In this document: one piece after another, positions 51,542-61,296 of the stretch
Numbering within the stretch: position 1 is the stretch's first letter
Layout of the letters: every line of letters starts with the position of its first letter
From: Roseivirga sp. UBA6052
GTDB taxonomy: Bacteria; Bacteroidota; Bacteroidia; Cytophagales; Cyclobacteriaceae
NCBI GenBank assembly: GCA_002427755.1
Contig: DIYO01000009.1
Span: 1,057,296 to 1,121,295 of the forward strand
Length of the DNA stretch: 64,000 nt
Reading direction: 5' to 3'
Notes under the pieces: generated by a model
Seen by the model: the letters and a program-made list of their open reading frames with translations, nothing else
The model's database searches: none
What the model was told of the DNA's origin: nothing
Position numbers and translations under genes: made by a program

Positions 51542-53716
51542 TTATAGCTTTCTTAGAATGAAATCAGTCATTTGGTTATATAAATGCCAAGTAGCATTGC
51601 CACCTCTCATACCATGCGCTCGATTAGGGTAATAGAATGACTCAAATTGTTTATCCGCTTCTATCAGTTTGTCAACCATCATTACAGAGTTTTGAAAGTG
51701 AACATTGTCATCACCTGTTCCATGAATGAGCAAGAAATTTCCTTTTAATTTGTCCACATGAGTTACCGGTGAATAGGCATCATATCCTTGTTCATTCAGC
51801 ATTGGTGTACTCATGTAGCGTTCGGTGTAGATTGAATCGTAGTATCTCCAGTTAGTTACCGGTGCCACAGCAATGGCTGTTTTAAATACATCGTTACCAA
51901 GAAATAACGAAAGTGACGACATGTATCCTCCATAACTCCATCCCCAAATGCCAATCCTAGATTCGTCAGTATATGGAAGGCTTGCAAGGTATTTACCGCC
52001 TTCAATTTGATCTTCCACTTCGTACTTACCTAAAATGCCGTAAGTAATGTGTTTGAACTCTTTTCCTTTAGAACCAGTCCCTCTACCATCTATACTGGCA
52101 ACAATATAACCTTGATTGACAAGATGCATATGCCAGTAGTCTCTTGATCCGTGCCAAGTGTTTTGTACGGTTTGTGAGCCAGGACCACCATAAACATACA
52201 TTAGCACCGGATACTTTTTCTTAGGGTCAAAATTTGACGGCTTCATCATATAGCCATTTAGTTCAGTTCCTTCAGAAGTAGTAAAAGAAAAGAACTCTTT
52301 AGGTATCACGTCATATTCTCTGATTCTTTCCGCAGCTGCAGCATTATCCTCCATCATCCTAACTTGACTACCATCTCCTGTATGTAGTGATACTTTGTTG
52401 GGGAAGTTTGCGGCACTTGATGTTTGGATATAGTATTTAAAATCCGGACTCCAATTCTGATTATGAGTGGCCGATTCTGATGTCATTTCTGATTTTCCTT
52501 CTCCATCTAAATTGACATTATACATGTGTCTTTCCAGAGGTGATTTTTCAGCCGATGTATAGTAGATTTTGCCTTTTTCTTCATTAAGACCTTGCACACT
52601 ACTCACCTCCCAATCTCCTGAAGTAATTTGATTGATCAACTGACCATCTACTCCATAGTGATAGATATGTCTAAACCCATCTTTTTCACTGGTGAGGATA
52701 AAAGACTTGTTGTCATTTAAGTATTGAAGATTGTTCCGATACTCAAGATAAGTGGCACTCTCTTCTGTATAAACCGTTTTGCTTCTGCCTGTATTTACAT
52801 TAGCATGTAGCAGATCCATTTTATTTTGGAGTCTATTCAATCTCATTATTGACAAGACATTATTGTCTTTAGTCCAGAAGATTCTCGGTACGTAAATATT
52901 GGTCTCAGAGCCAATGTCCATTGTGCGAGTTCTGTTATTCTGTAGGTTGAATACTTTTATTTGAATTATAGAATTCTCTTCACCCGCTTTTGGGTATTTG
53001 AATTTGTAGTCTTCAGGATAAAGGTCGCCCCAAACCTGCATGTTATACTCATTTACTCTACTCTCATCAAAACGCCAAAAAGCGATCTTGTTTCCATCAG
53101 GAGACCATTGAAATGCTTGAGACATGGAAAATTCTTCTTCATAAACCCAATCGGCATTTCCGTTAATGATATGATTCCATTTGCCATCTCGAGTAATTCT
53201 AGATTCTCTCATGTTGGCGAGATTCACCATGTACAGGTCATTGTTCTTTACATAGGCTGCCTTGTCTCCTTTGGGAGAGAAGCTGGCATACATAACTTTT
53301 TCTCCCTTAGAAAGGGTTTGAAGTTTTCTTGAGTTTAAATCGAACACATGAAATATCGCTTTTGAAGATCTTCTGTAAATTTTTTCTCTTTCTGTTGAGA
53401 ACATGACCTTTTGCTCATCAGCTGAGAAGTCATAAGTTGAAAATTCGAAACCTAGCTCTTCACTTGTTATTAGCGTTTTGACAGTTTCTCCTGTAGTGAT
53501 GTCTTTTATGACTAGGCTAGTAGTACCATTATTCGTTTCGGTTGCAGAGTAATACTGGCCATCATTCATCCAGCGAATAGTGCCTATTCCTTTGGTGCCA
53601 AAGCTATTATCCTTGAAAATGGCCTCTAGCGTAATGGGCTTTTTATCTGATACTTGTTCTGTTGAACAAGAGTAGATTAGAATGCTAAGTGATAAGAGCA
53701 GAAATATCTTTTTCAT
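51542..53716 (-). CDS. Dipeptidyl peptidase IV (S9 family) lipoprotein
   Basis: The protein (724 aa) starts with a lipoprotein signal (MKKIFLLLSLSILIYSC, lipid Cys17). An N-terminal eight-bladed propeller carries the substrate-amine glutamates in DWVYEEEF (about 189-196). The catalytic triad is Ser594 in GWSYGG, Asp669 in GTGDDNVHF and His701 in NRAHG. It removes Xaa-Pro dipeptides from peptides in the periplasm. It has no coupled neighbours. Confidence 0.95.
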   Translation of the reverse strand: MKKIFLLLSLSILIYSCSTEQVSDKKPITLEAIFKDNSFGTKGIGTIRWMNDGQYYSATETNNGTTSLVIKDITTGETVKTLITSEELGFEFSTYDFSADEQKVMFSTEREKIYRRSSKAIFHVFDLNSRKLQTLSKGEKVMYASFSPKGDKAAYVKNNDLYMVNLANMRESRITRDGKWNHIINGNADWVYEEEFSMSQAFQWSPDGNKIAFWRFDESRVNEYNMQVWGDLYPEDYKFKYPKAGEENSIIQIKVFNLQNNRTRTMDIGSETNIYVPRIFWTKDNNVLSIMRLNRLQNKMDLLHANVNTGRSKTVYTEESATYLEYRNNLQYLNDNKSFILTSEKDGFRHIYHYGVDGQLINQITSGDWEVSSVQGLNEEKGKIYYTSAEKSPLERHMYNVNLDGEGKSEMTSESATHNQNWSPDFKYYIQTSSAANFPNKVSLHTGDGSQVRMMEDNAAAAERIREYDVIPKEFFSFTTSEGTELNGYMMKPSNFDPKKKYPVLMYVYGGPGSQTVQNTWHGSRDYWHMHLVNQGYIVASIDGRGTGSKGKEFKHITYGILGKYEVEDQIEGGKYLASLPYTDESRIGIWGWSYGGYMSSLSLFLGNDVFKTAIAVAPVTNWRYYDSIYTERYMSTPMLNEQGYDAYSPVTHVDKLKGNFLLIHGTGDDNVHFQNSVMMVDKLIEADKQFESFYYPNRAHGMRGGNATWHLYNQMTDFILRKL

Positions 53717-53823
53717 AGTGTTTTCTCTTAAGGTGACTAAAGATAAATAATGGTTGACTTTGCTCAGGACAGATTATGAACTATTCCTTAAATGGCTAAG
53801 TTGAGTAATTGAAAGAAAAAGAA

Positions 53824-54123
53824 ATGAAGGGAAAGTTTGCAGATTTAGTCAATAAGGAGCAACCGGTGTTGGTCGATTTTTATGCCGATTGGTGTGGACC
53901 TTGTCAAATGATGTCGCCAATTCTAAAAGAGGTAGCTCAGGAATTAGGAGACCAAGTAAAAATCATAAAAATTGATGTAGACAAGAATCAACCTTTAGCG
54001 CAACAGTTTGGTGTTAGAAGTATACCTACCTTGATTCTGTTCAAGAATGGTAAAGTCGTTTCTAAAAAGGCGGGATTATTAACAAAACGAGACCTCACTT
54101 CATTCTTAAAGTCGGCCGTATAA
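53824..54123 (+). CDS. trxA: Thioredoxin
   Basis: Start chosen as the ATG at 53824 (MKGKFADLV); a TTG at 53809 would add five Lys/Glu-rich residues. The 99-aa protein has the redox site WCGPC at residues 23-27, the cis-Pro in SIPTLILFKNG and a normal thioredoxin fold. There is no signal peptide, so it is cytoplasmic. It is a general disulfide reductase. The next gene begins about 50 bp later. Confidence 0.94.
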   Translation: MKGKFADLVNKEQPVLVDFYADWCGPCQMMSPILKEVAQELGDQVKIIKIDVDKNQPLAQQFGVRSIPTLILFKNGKVVSKKAGLLTKRDLTSFLKSAV

Positions 54124-54175
54124 ATGACTATATTCCGGTATTTTTAGAATAAGTCAAGGGTGTTTATTTTAGGAT

Positions 54176-54394
54176 ATGGATTTTCTATTGACAGGTAACC
54201 TCCTTAAGGCTTGGCATTCACTTATTTTAGTCAACCTCCTATTGTTCGTAATTTGCCTTGCCTTAATCATTAGAAGAATAAGTCATAACAATAATTGGAT
54301 GGAAGGAATACTCTCTCTTATCCTCGTTCTCATACCAATAATTGGCCCGATTGCTTACTTTTTCGGAAGGAAGAAACTGAAACCTGTTTCTTAG
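54176..54394 (+). CDS. Small membrane protein with PLDc_N-like domain
   Basis: Seventy-two residues with two membrane helices (about 14-33 and 43-62) and the motif LIPIIGPIAYFFGRKKLK, which is typical of the phospholipase D-nuclease N-terminal (PLDc_N) small proteins. Such proteins are found alone in many Bacteroidota; their function is unknown. The stop overlaps the convergent dxs stop by 4 bp. Confidence 0.7.
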   Translation: MDFLLTGNLLKAWHSLILVNLLLFVICLALIIRRISHNNNWMEGILSLILVLIPIIGPIAYFFGRKKLKPVS

Positions 54395-56325
54395 TTATTA
54401 GAAATCTCTGCTTTAACTTTTGCTCCAAGAAGCGCTTTAGAAGTTTCTATAATGCCTGACACTCCAAAATTACATTCATCATGTAATTGCTCTTGAGTAC
54501 CATGCTCAATAATAGCATCAGGAATGCCTAGACGTTTAACTTGAGCAGAATATCCGTTCTCTGACATAAACTCTAGAACAGCCGATCCAAAGCCACCCAT
54601 TAAGCAACCATCTTCTACTGTAATTACTTTTTTGAAGTTTCTGAAGATATCGTGAAGCAGTTCTTCGTCTAATGGTTTTACAAAGCGCATGTCATAATGT
54701 GCTGGGTTTATTCCCATTTCAGCAAGCTGCTCTTTGGCCTCAATGGCATAGTTACCAATATGACCTATCGTAAGAATGGCTAAATCCTCGCCATCAGAAA
54801 TTTTGCGTCCAGTTCCAATGGCCATCTTTTTCATTTCAGTTCTCCATTCCGGCATTACACCTTGGCCTCTTGGATAACGAATAGTAAAGGCTTGGCCTTC
54901 TCTAGGTAACTGTGCTGTGTACATCATGTCACGAAGCTCACCTTCGTTCATAGGAGCAGCCACAATCATATTAGGAATACAACGCATATAAGCAATGTCG
55001 TAAGCCCCATGATGGGTTGGTCCATCAGCACCGGCAAATCCGGCTCTGTCCAGACAGAAATTTACAGGCAAGTCTTGGATACATACGTCATGAATTACCT
55101 GATCGAATGCGCGTTGCATAAAAGTACTGTAGATATTACAGAAAGGAACAAGTCCTTGAGTTGCTAAACCGGCTGAGAAGGTAACCGCATGTTGCTCTGC
55201 AATTCCTACATCTATAGCTCGGTCCGGCATGGCCTTCATCATAATGTTCATTGAAGAACCAGAAGGCATAGCTGGGGTAATCCCCATTATCTTTTCATTT
55301 TTCTCTGCAAGCTCAACTATGGTATGACCAAATACCTCTTGGTATTTAGGAGGCTGAGGCTTGTCATGCACCTTTTTGAAAACCTCACCAGTTACCTTAT
55401 CGAATTTACCTGGCGCATGCCATTTGGTAGCATTGCCTTCTTCCGCAGGTTTATATCCTTTGCCTTTTACAGTTACACAATGCAAAATTTTAGGACCCGG
55501 AATATCTTTCAGATCACTTAGTACGTGTGCCAGATGGTTTACATCATGCCCATCTACAGGACCAAAATATCTTAAGTTGAGAGATTCGAAGAGGTTACTT
55601 TGTTTCAGTAACATTCCCTTCATTGAATGCTCCACCTTTGAAATGATTTCTTGCGCACTTTTACCAAAAGTTGAAAGCTTACTCAACATCTTCCAGACAT
55701 CTTCTCTCATCTTGTTGTAGGTGTGAGAAGTTGTAACGTCTGTGAGATAGTCTTTTAATGCACCAACATTCGGATCTATAGACATGCAGTTGTCATTCAG
55801 AATAATGATCATGTTGGTGTCAGAAACACCTGCATGGTTCATGCCTTCAAAAGCCAAACCACCAGTCATGGCACCATCACCAATTACTGCAATATGTTGT
55901 CTCTTATCGTCTTTGTATTTGTTAGCAACAGCCATTCCGAGGGCTGCTGAAATGGAGGTAGAGGAGTGTCCAACGCCAAAAGTATCGAATTCGCTTTCCT
56001 TTCTTTTTGGAAAGCCAGACATGCCTTTATAAAGTCTGTTGGTATGAAAAACCTCTCTTCTGCCTGTTAAAACCTTGTGTCCGTAAGCTTGATGTCCAAC
56101 ATCCCAAACAATCTGATCTTCTGGTGTATTGAAGATATAATGGAGGGCAACGGTTAATTCAACTACACCTAAAGAAGCACCGAAATGACCACCATAAACT
56201 GAAACATTGTCTACAATGAATTGTCTCAATTCATCACAAACTTGAACCAGTTGTGTTTGGTCTAATTTCTTTAAATCATCGGGAGAATTAATCTCTGCTA
56301 AAAGTGCTCCGGGTTGTATTAACAT
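54391..56325 (-). CDS. dxs: 1-deoxy-D-xylulose-5-phosphate synthase Dxs
   Basis: Dxs condenses pyruvate and glyceraldehyde-3-phosphate with thiamine diphosphate, the first step of the MEP isoprenoid pathway. The 644-aa protein has VWDVGHQAYGHKVLTGR near residues 78-94, the TPP motif GDGAMTGGLAFEGMNHAG (near 149-166) with NDN completing it, and the transketolase Glu in DVGIAEQHAVTFSAG near 377-391. It could feed the carotenoid and prenyl-lipid enzymes elsewhere in the window. It is monocistronic. Confidence 0.97.
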   Translation of the reverse strand: MLIQPGALLAEINSPDDLKKLDQTQLVQVCDELRQFIVDNVSVYGGHFGASLGVVELTVALHYIFNTPEDQIVWDVGHQAYGHKVLTGRREVFHTNRLYKGMSGFPKRKESEFDTFGVGHSSTSISAALGMAVANKYKDDKRQHIAVIGDGAMTGGLAFEGMNHAGVSDTNMIIILNDNCMSIDPNVGALKDYLTDVTTSHTYNKMREDVWKMLSKLSTFGKSAQEIISKVEHSMKGMLLKQSNLFESLNLRYFGPVDGHDVNHLAHVLSDLKDIPGPKILHCVTVKGKGYKPAEEGNATKWHAPGKFDKVTGEVFKKVHDKPQPPKYQEVFGHTIVELAEKNEKIMGITPAMPSGSSMNIMMKAMPDRAIDVGIAEQHAVTFSAGLATQGLVPFCNIYSTFMQRAFDQVIHDVCIQDLPVNFCLDRAGFAGADGPTHHGAYDIAYMRCIPNMIVAAPMNEGELRDMMYTAQLPREGQAFTIRYPRGQGVMPEWRTEMKKMAIGTGRKISDGEDLAILTIGHIGNYAIEAKEQLAEMGINPAHYDMRFVKPLDEELLHDIFRNFKKVITVEDGCLMGGFGSAVLEFMSENGYSAQVKRLGIPDAIIEHGTQEQLHDECNFGVSGIIETSKALLGAKVKAEISNN

Positions 56326-56440
56326 GCTATCGAAACTAATGCCTAAACAACAACAATACGATTCATTTGTTTTGGCAGGATTTCAAGTTGACAAAATTAA
56401 AATAAATTTCTCTCATCACCTTACAATTAACCAATCTCTA

Positions 56441-56448
56441 TATATTTG
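56441..56448 (+). promoter_or_regulatory. Putative scpA promoter (-7 box TATATTTG)
   Basis: Exact TAnnTTTG, 20 bp before the GTG start of scpA. Confidence 0.55.
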
Positions 56449-56468
56449 ATTCACTAGCTTGAATATCT

Positions 56469-57224
56469 GTGAGTTTCGAGATTAAAATTCCATTGTTTGA
56501 AGGTCCGTTCGATCTTTTACTCTTTTTCATTCAAAGAGACGAACTAGATATTCATGATATTCCTATCAATAAGATCACTAAAGACTTTCTAGACTACCTG
56601 CATCACTTGGAAGAAATGAATGTTGAGGTTGCTTCTGAATTTATTTTGGTAGCCGCTACTCTCATGAGAATTAAAGCCAAAATGCTTTTGCCAAGACCTG
56701 TTCTGGATGAAGAGGGAAATGAGATTGATCCGAGGGAAGAATTAGTAAAACATTTATTAGAGTACAAGAAATACAAATCTGTTGTTGAAGAATTAAGCTC
56801 AATGGAAGGAGAGCGTCTTCAAAAAGAAAAAAGAGGAAACATTGTAAAAGAACTTCGCAAACTAGCTGAAGGAAGTAATGTTGAATCTGAACTTCAGGAT
56901 TTGGACTTGTATAAATTGCTGAAGGTTTATCAAAAGGTGCTCGACCGTTACGAGATTGAGAAAAATAGACCTAGGCACGAGGTAGTTCAATATCCTTATT
57001 CAATAACTACCCAACGAAAGTTTGTGATGGACAAACTGTCAACTGTTAAACGGCTATCCTTCACAGAATTGATCGGTGTTGAACCAAACAAAATCGCAGT
57101 AATCTTTAATTTTCTTTCCATTTTAGACCTGCTTCAAATGCGTCAGATTACTATGCACCTAGGCGAAGGCTTTAATAACTTCTGGATAGAAAAGCTAGAT
57201 GAAGAATTAGTCGATCAGAACTAA
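56469..57224 (+). CDS. scpA: Segregation and condensation protein A ScpA
   Basis: ScpA is the kleisin that bridges SMC heads in bacterial condensin. The 251-aa sequence starts with FEGPFDLLLFFIQRDELDIHDIPINKIT (in parts over residues 10-38), followed by ASEFILVAATLMRIKAKMLLPRP near 57-79. The C-terminal winged helix (SFTELIGVEPNKIAVIFNFLSILDLLQMRQI) is present. The start is GTG at 56469. No scpB or smc is nearby. It overlaps the next gene by one base. Confidence 0.93.
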   Translation: MSFEIKIPLFEGPFDLLLFFIQRDELDIHDIPINKITKDFLDYLHHLEEMNVEVASEFILVAATLMRIKAKMLLPRPVLDEEGNEIDPREELVKHLLEYKKYKSVVEELSSMEGERLQKEKRGNIVKELRKLAEGSNVESELQDLDLYKLLKVYQKVLDRYEIEKNRPRHEVVQYPYSITTQRKFVMDKLSTVKRLSFTELIGVEPNKIAVIFNFLSILDLLQMRQITMHLGEGFNNFWIEKLDEELVDQN

Positions 57225-58285
57225 TGGACAACCAAAAGGCATTAAAAGTCCTTAATCCCAAAAGTGTTCTTATACCAATCATTATTGCCATTGGTTTAGT
57301 CATTTTCCTGCTCTTGCAAGATGATAAATTGGCCGAAGACACGATTGCTGCTCTATCCTCTATATCTCCTTTAACTCTCGTTTGGGCAATAGTCTTTTTA
57401 GGGGCTAAAGATCTACTGAACACATTTCGCTTGAGGTTTATCAGCGGAACCGAATTTGGTATATCTAGTGCCTTAAGGGTAATCTTACTTTGGGAGTTTG
57501 CAATCGCGGTAACGCCACCAGTTTTAGGTGCCACGGGAGTATTAGTGTTTATCATGTTTAAAGAGGGCACTTCCTTTGCAAAAGCGCTGGCCTTTACTTT
57601 GCTATTAGCCATTTTTGACAACCTGTTTTTTGTAACAGCAACTCCTATTTCTTGGCTTCTTTTTGGAGATGATTTTATTCCGGATGGCACCATCTTTTCG
57701 GATAATCTGGATCAGTCTGTTGGACAATTGTTTTGGCTCAGTTATAGTCTTATTGTTTATTACACAACCTTTATGCTATGCGCTGTGCTCATTATTCCAC
57801 AATTAATCAGAAGGTTAGTACGGTGGTTCATGAGGTTAAAATGGCTTAGGCGTTGGGAGCAACAAGTGATGAAACAAATGGATGATTTGGTCCTTGTGAG
57901 TCAAATCTTAAGAGGTAAAAAGATTGGTTTTTGGCTTGGATTGATTGCCTTGAGCTATATCGTCTGGATTCTCAAATATTCTCTTGTAAACGTATTGGTT
58001 GCAGGTTCAGGTATTCAAGGAGATATGAACCATGTATTGCTTTTGGCAAGGCATTTGGCCATGTGGGTTTTTATGTTGGTATCTCCTGCACCTGGAAATG
58101 CGGGAGTTGCGGAGTTTATTTTCCCAACCTTCTTTGAAGAGTTTACAGTAGAGAAGACTTTTGCTGTTGGGTTATTGTGGAGAGCATTTAGTTATTATCC
58201 CTATTTAGTGTTGGGTGCCTTTCTATTACCTAAATGGTTGGGCAAAAAAAAAGGTCATCGATCTGATGACCTTCAAGTGGAATAA
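57224..58285 (+). CDS. Flippase-like/LPG synthase transmembrane-domain protein (second copy)
   Basis: The 353-aa polytopic protein with about eight helices belongs to the same PF03706 superfamily as the protein at 15475-16479. It shows KDLLNTFRLRFISGTEFGISSALRVILLWEFAIAVTPPVLGATGVLVFIM (in parts over 65-115) and SPAPGNAGVAEFIFPTFF near 285-302. No aminoacyl-transferase domain is attached. It may move lipid-linked substrates. It is translated with scpA (one-base overlap), an association without an obvious reason. Confidence 0.82.
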   Translation: MDNQKALKVLNPKSVLIPIIIAIGLVIFLLLQDDKLAEDTIAALSSISPLTLVWAIVFLGAKDLLNTFRLRFISGTEFGISSALRVILLWEFAIAVTPPVLGATGVLVFIMFKEGTSFAKALAFTLLLAIFDNLFFVTATPISWLLFGDDFIPDGTIFSDNLDQSVGQLFWLSYSLIVYYTTFMLCAVLIIPQLIRRLVRWFMRLKWLRRWEQQVMKQMDDLVLVSQILRGKKIGFWLGLIALSYIVWILKYSLVNVLVAGSGIQGDMNHVLLLARHLAMWVFMLVSPAPGNAGVAEFIFPTFFEEFTVEKTFAVGLLWRAFSYYPYLVLGAFLLPKWLGKKKGHRSDDLQVE

Positions 58286-58292
58286 ATTTTCT

Positions 58293-58712
58293 TTAAAATC
58301 TCTCGTATTGAGAGAAGTAGAAGTTTCCTTCGATTTCAGCGTTCTCGTCAGAGTCAGATCCGTGAACAGCATTTTCACCAATTGACTTTGCGAATAATTT
58401 TCTAATTGTGCCTTCAGCTGCTTCAGCAGGGTTTGTAGCACCAATCAAAGTTCTGAAATCAGCAACAGCATTATCTTTTTCAAGAATAGCTGCTACAATT
58501 GGTCCAGAAGACATATAATCAACTAGTTCACCGTAGAAAGGTCTTTCTTTGTGTACTGCGTAGAATTGACCAGCTAGTTCAGCTGTTAATCTTGTATATT
58601 TCATTGAAATGATTTTGAAACCAGCGTCTTCAATCATTTTTAGGATAGCGCCCATATTACCGTCTGCTACTGCATCAGGCTTGATCATCGTAAATGTTCT
58701 GTTCGTTGCCAT
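58293..58712 (-). CDS. ndk: Nucleoside diphosphate kinase
   Basis: Ndk equilibrates nucleoside di- and triphosphates. The start is the ATG at 58712 (MATNRTFTMIKPDAV); the frame extends upstream but across the promoter box at 58742-58749. The 139-aa protein has the catalytic His117 in NAVHGSDS, the family signature. It is convergent with the flippase-like gene (7 bp). Confidence 0.96.
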   Translation of the reverse strand: MATNRTFTMIKPDAVADGNMGAILKMIEDAGFKIISMKYTRLTAELAGQFYAVHKERPFYGELVDYMSSGPIVAAILEKDNAVADFRTLIGATNPAEAAEGTIRKLFAKSIGENAVHGSDSDENAEIEGNFYFSQYERF

Positions 58713-58741
58713 AACTTTATAGTTCCTTCTAAAATTCGAGC

Positions 58742-58749
58742 GCAAAAAT
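58742..58749 (-). promoter_or_regulatory. Putative ndk promoter (-7 box TATTTTTG)
   Basis: Exact TAnnTTTG on the minus strand, 29 bp before the ndk ATG. It supports the 58712 start. Confidence 0.55.
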
Positions 58750-58898
58750 AGAATATAATTTCAATTATGCTTTACCCTGATATTGAATCTTTTAAGGACT
58801 TAATATTCAGATAATCAATGGCCTTTGATTGCTTCTCAGGTTATTTCTGCACAACTTTGCCGCTCTTGATCAAAGCTCGTTAAGAGCTATTGAGATAC

Positions 58899-59924
58899 AT
58901 GCAGAATATAGACTTACTGAAATCTAAGCTGAGTCAACCCAGCAAAATCGTAATAACTACACATGTGAAACCCGATGCAGATGCCTTGGGATCCTCTTTA
59001 GGTATGGCCAATTATTTGGTGAAAAAAGGGCATGATGTGCAAGTGATTACACCTTCTGAATATCCAAAATTCTTGCATTGGATGAAGGGGAATAAAGACG
59101 TTAAAATCTTTAATCCTGATCATCCTCATATTACCAAAGAGGCTATAGATGCTGCCGATATTGTCATTACACTTGATTTCTCGACTTTGAGTCGCATTAA
59201 TGAAATGGGTGAGATGGTGAGAGAATCTGAGGCATTCAAGGTGAATGTCGACCATCACTTGGAGCCAGAGAGTTTTGCTGATTTCACGCTTTGGAATACT
59301 GGAGCGGCAGCCACATGCGAACTCTGTTATGAGCTGATTCTAGCTTTAGGTGATGAGGCGCTGATTGATTCTGATATTTCAGATTGTCTTTATGCTGGAA
59401 TAATGACAGACACAGGAGGTTTTAGGCACCCGAATACCACCCAGAATGTGCATGAGGTGGTTGCCAAATTGATAGGGCATGGTGCTAATAATAGTCGTGT
59501 GTCTAAGCAGGTGTATGACCAAAATTCTGAGAACCGCTTAAGATTCTTGGGATATGCACTCAGCCAAAACCTTAAAGTACTCATGGATTACAGAGTAGCT
59601 TATTTTGCTTTGACAGAAGAAGAGCTATCTGCTTATAATTCTCAAACAGGTGACACAGAAGGTCTTGTTAATTACGCGCTTTCAATAGAGGGAATAACCC
59701 TTGCTGTGTTGTTTAAAGAGTCTGATGGCGGAGTTAAGATGTCTTTTAGATCGGTAGGAGAGTTTCCAGCCAATGAAATCGCTAGTAAATACTTTAATGG
59801 CGGAGGACATAGGAATGCGGCAGGAGGAAGAACGGATGATTCACTTGAAGAGACCTTAAAGAAGTTTTTAAAAATTATCGAAGAATATAAGCCTCAATTA
59901 GAGGAAGAGATCAATAGAATATGA
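58899..59924 (+). CDS. DHH-family phosphoesterase (NrnA-like)
   Basis: The start is taken as the ATG at 58899 (MQNIDLLKSKL); a TTG three codons earlier is the alternative. About 341 aa. Motifs: THVKPDADALGSSLGMANYL near residue 23, DIVITLDFS near 87, the DHH in NVDHHLEPESFADF near 116, MTDTGGFRHPNT near 170, and the DHHA1 end GGGHRNAAGG near 310. NrnA-type enzymes degrade short oligoribonucleotides and pAp. It overlaps the next gene by 4 bp. Confidence 0.93.
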   Translation: MQNIDLLKSKLSQPSKIVITTHVKPDADALGSSLGMANYLVKKGHDVQVITPSEYPKFLHWMKGNKDVKIFNPDHPHITKEAIDAADIVITLDFSTLSRINEMGEMVRESEAFKVNVDHHLEPESFADFTLWNTGAAATCELCYELILALGDEALIDSDISDCLYAGIMTDTGGFRHPNTTQNVHEVVAKLIGHGANNSRVSKQVYDQNSENRLRFLGYALSQNLKVLMDYRVAYFALTEEELSAYNSQTGDTEGLVNYALSIEGITLAVLFKESDGGVKMSFRSVGEFPANEIASKYFNGGGHRNAAGGRTDDSLEETLKKFLKIIEEYKPQLEEEINRI

Positions 59925-60817
59925 AGAGACTAATTGTTGTTATAGCTGCAGCTATTTTCGCTGTTTCTTGTCAATCAGAGCCTGAGTTTACTACTACAGA
60001 GGGAGGAATCAAATTCAGACTATTAGTGGATGAGCCCGGCCAAGAGGTGCAAGCAAACGAGTTAATGTTGATGAAGATGTCTCAATTTGTAAATGACTCT
60101 TTGTTGTTTTCCACTCCATCTAAAGTGGGAGATGTACTTAACCCGAGTAGAGATAATGTGCCTGAAGAATTAAGATACGTACTTCAACAGTGTTCAATTG
60201 GTGATAGCGTTGAGTTACAAATGACCGCCAAACAATATGTAGAGATGGTTGGTGGGTTTTACCCTGATGGTGTTGATAGCCTTGACGTAATTTCTTGGAG
60301 AATTAAAGTGGATGATATTGGACCTGAGCTTGAACTGTTTGAAAGGTACAAGGCAAAGGCAGAAGAACTTTCGGCCGGTCAGTTAGAAGCAGATATTGAA
60401 TCTCTTAAAGCGTATGCTGTTAACAATAATTTAGACTACCAACAGACCGAAGAGGGTCTTTTATTCGTTGTTTTGCAAGAAGGAAATGGTGAGTTTCCTC
60501 AGTTAGGTCAGAATGTGTCTGTCAATTATACTGTAAAAATGATGGATGGAACCTTTGTTGATACGAGCTACGAAGAGGTAGCAAAGGAAAACAATGCTTA
60601 TTCTGAACAACGTCCGGGTGGTTATGCGCCTATTAGTTTTCAGTTGGGAGGACAAGGCATAATCCCAGGTTGGAATATTGGTATTCCAAAGTTTAGCAAA
60701 GGTGGAAAAGGTATCATGTTAATACCTTCTAAATTTGCTTATGGAGAAAGAGGTAGAGGTCAAATTGGCCCTGATACTAACCTAATATTTGATATAGAAG
60801 TAGTTGATTTTCAATAA
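59921..60817 (+). CDS. FKBP-type peptidyl-prolyl isomerase lipoprotein
   Basis: A lipoprotein signal (lipobox AVSC, Cys17) opens this 298-aa protein. The first half shows a degenerate FKBP-like segment (TEGGIKFRLLVDEPGQEVQANELMLM), and the C-terminal half is a full FKBP domain (GQNVSVNYTVKMMDGTFVDTSYEE, IPGWNIGIPKFSKGGKGIMLIPSKFAYGERG, NLIFDIEVVDF in parts). It probably assists folding of exported proteins. It lies within a compact run with the DHH gene (4-bp overlap) and a second FKBP gene. Confidence 0.9.
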   Translation: MKRLIVVIAAAIFAVSCQSEPEFTTTEGGIKFRLLVDEPGQEVQANELMLMKMSQFVNDSLLFSTPSKVGDVLNPSRDNVPEELRYVLQQCSIGDSVELQMTAKQYVEMVGGFYPDGVDSLDVISWRIKVDDIGPELELFERYKAKAEELSAGQLEADIESLKAYAVNNNLDYQQTEEGLLFVVLQEGNGEFPQLGQNVSVNYTVKMMDGTFVDTSYEEVAKENNAYSEQRPGGYAPISFQLGGQGIIPGWNIGIPKFSKGGKGIMLIPSKFAYGERGRGQIGPDTNLIFDIEVVDFQ

Positions 60818-61293
60818 TGGGAAGAATTAAATATTTATCGGTCTTTTTGTGTTTGGCATTGGTGTTGTCGTGCGATACGGATAATGTCTTTAGTGAAGAA
60901 GAGCAATTGAGAAATGATGTATCACTCATTGAGCAATTTATTGCCGATAATAATATCAATGCGTTTTCATTCGAAAATGGAATACATATAGCCGTTCAAA
61001 CTCAAGGTAGCGGTAACAGCCCAAGATTTGGCGATTCTGTTATCTGTCATTACCGTGGTTATCTTTTGGACGGTACAGAATTCGATTCTTCAGAAGGTAG
61101 AGGTCCTTTTGATTTTGTACTGGGAAGAGGAGATGTCATTAGAGGATGGGATCTTGCCTTTCAAGAAATCAATAAGGGAACAGTTGCCACTTTCTATATT
61201 CCTTCTGGTTTGGCTTACGGTAATACAAGGCGCCCTGGCATACCACCTAACTCTGTATTGATCTTTGATGTTAATCTTCTGGATATCAGATAA
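60817..61293 (+). CDS. FKBP-type peptidyl-prolyl isomerase lipoprotein (second, short)
   Basis: The 158-aa protein has a lipoprotein signal (LVLSC, Cys18) and one FKBP domain: FGDSVICHYRGYLLDGTEFDSS near 70-91, VIRGWDLAFQEINKGTVATFYIPSGLAYG in parts over 107-135, and SVLIFDVNLLDI. Its start overlaps the upstream FKBP stop by one base. Tandem FKBP lipoproteins of this kind resemble GldI of gliding Bacteroidota, but a link with gliding is only a guess. Confidence 0.9.
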   Translation: MGRIKYLSVFLCLALVLSCDTDNVFSEEEQLRNDVSLIEQFIADNNINAFSFENGIHIAVQTQGSGNSPRFGDSVICHYRGYLLDGTEFDSSEGRGPFDFVLGRGDVIRGWDLAFQEINKGTVATFYIPSGLAYGNTRRPGIPPNSVLIFDVNLLDIR

Positions 61294-61296
61294 GCA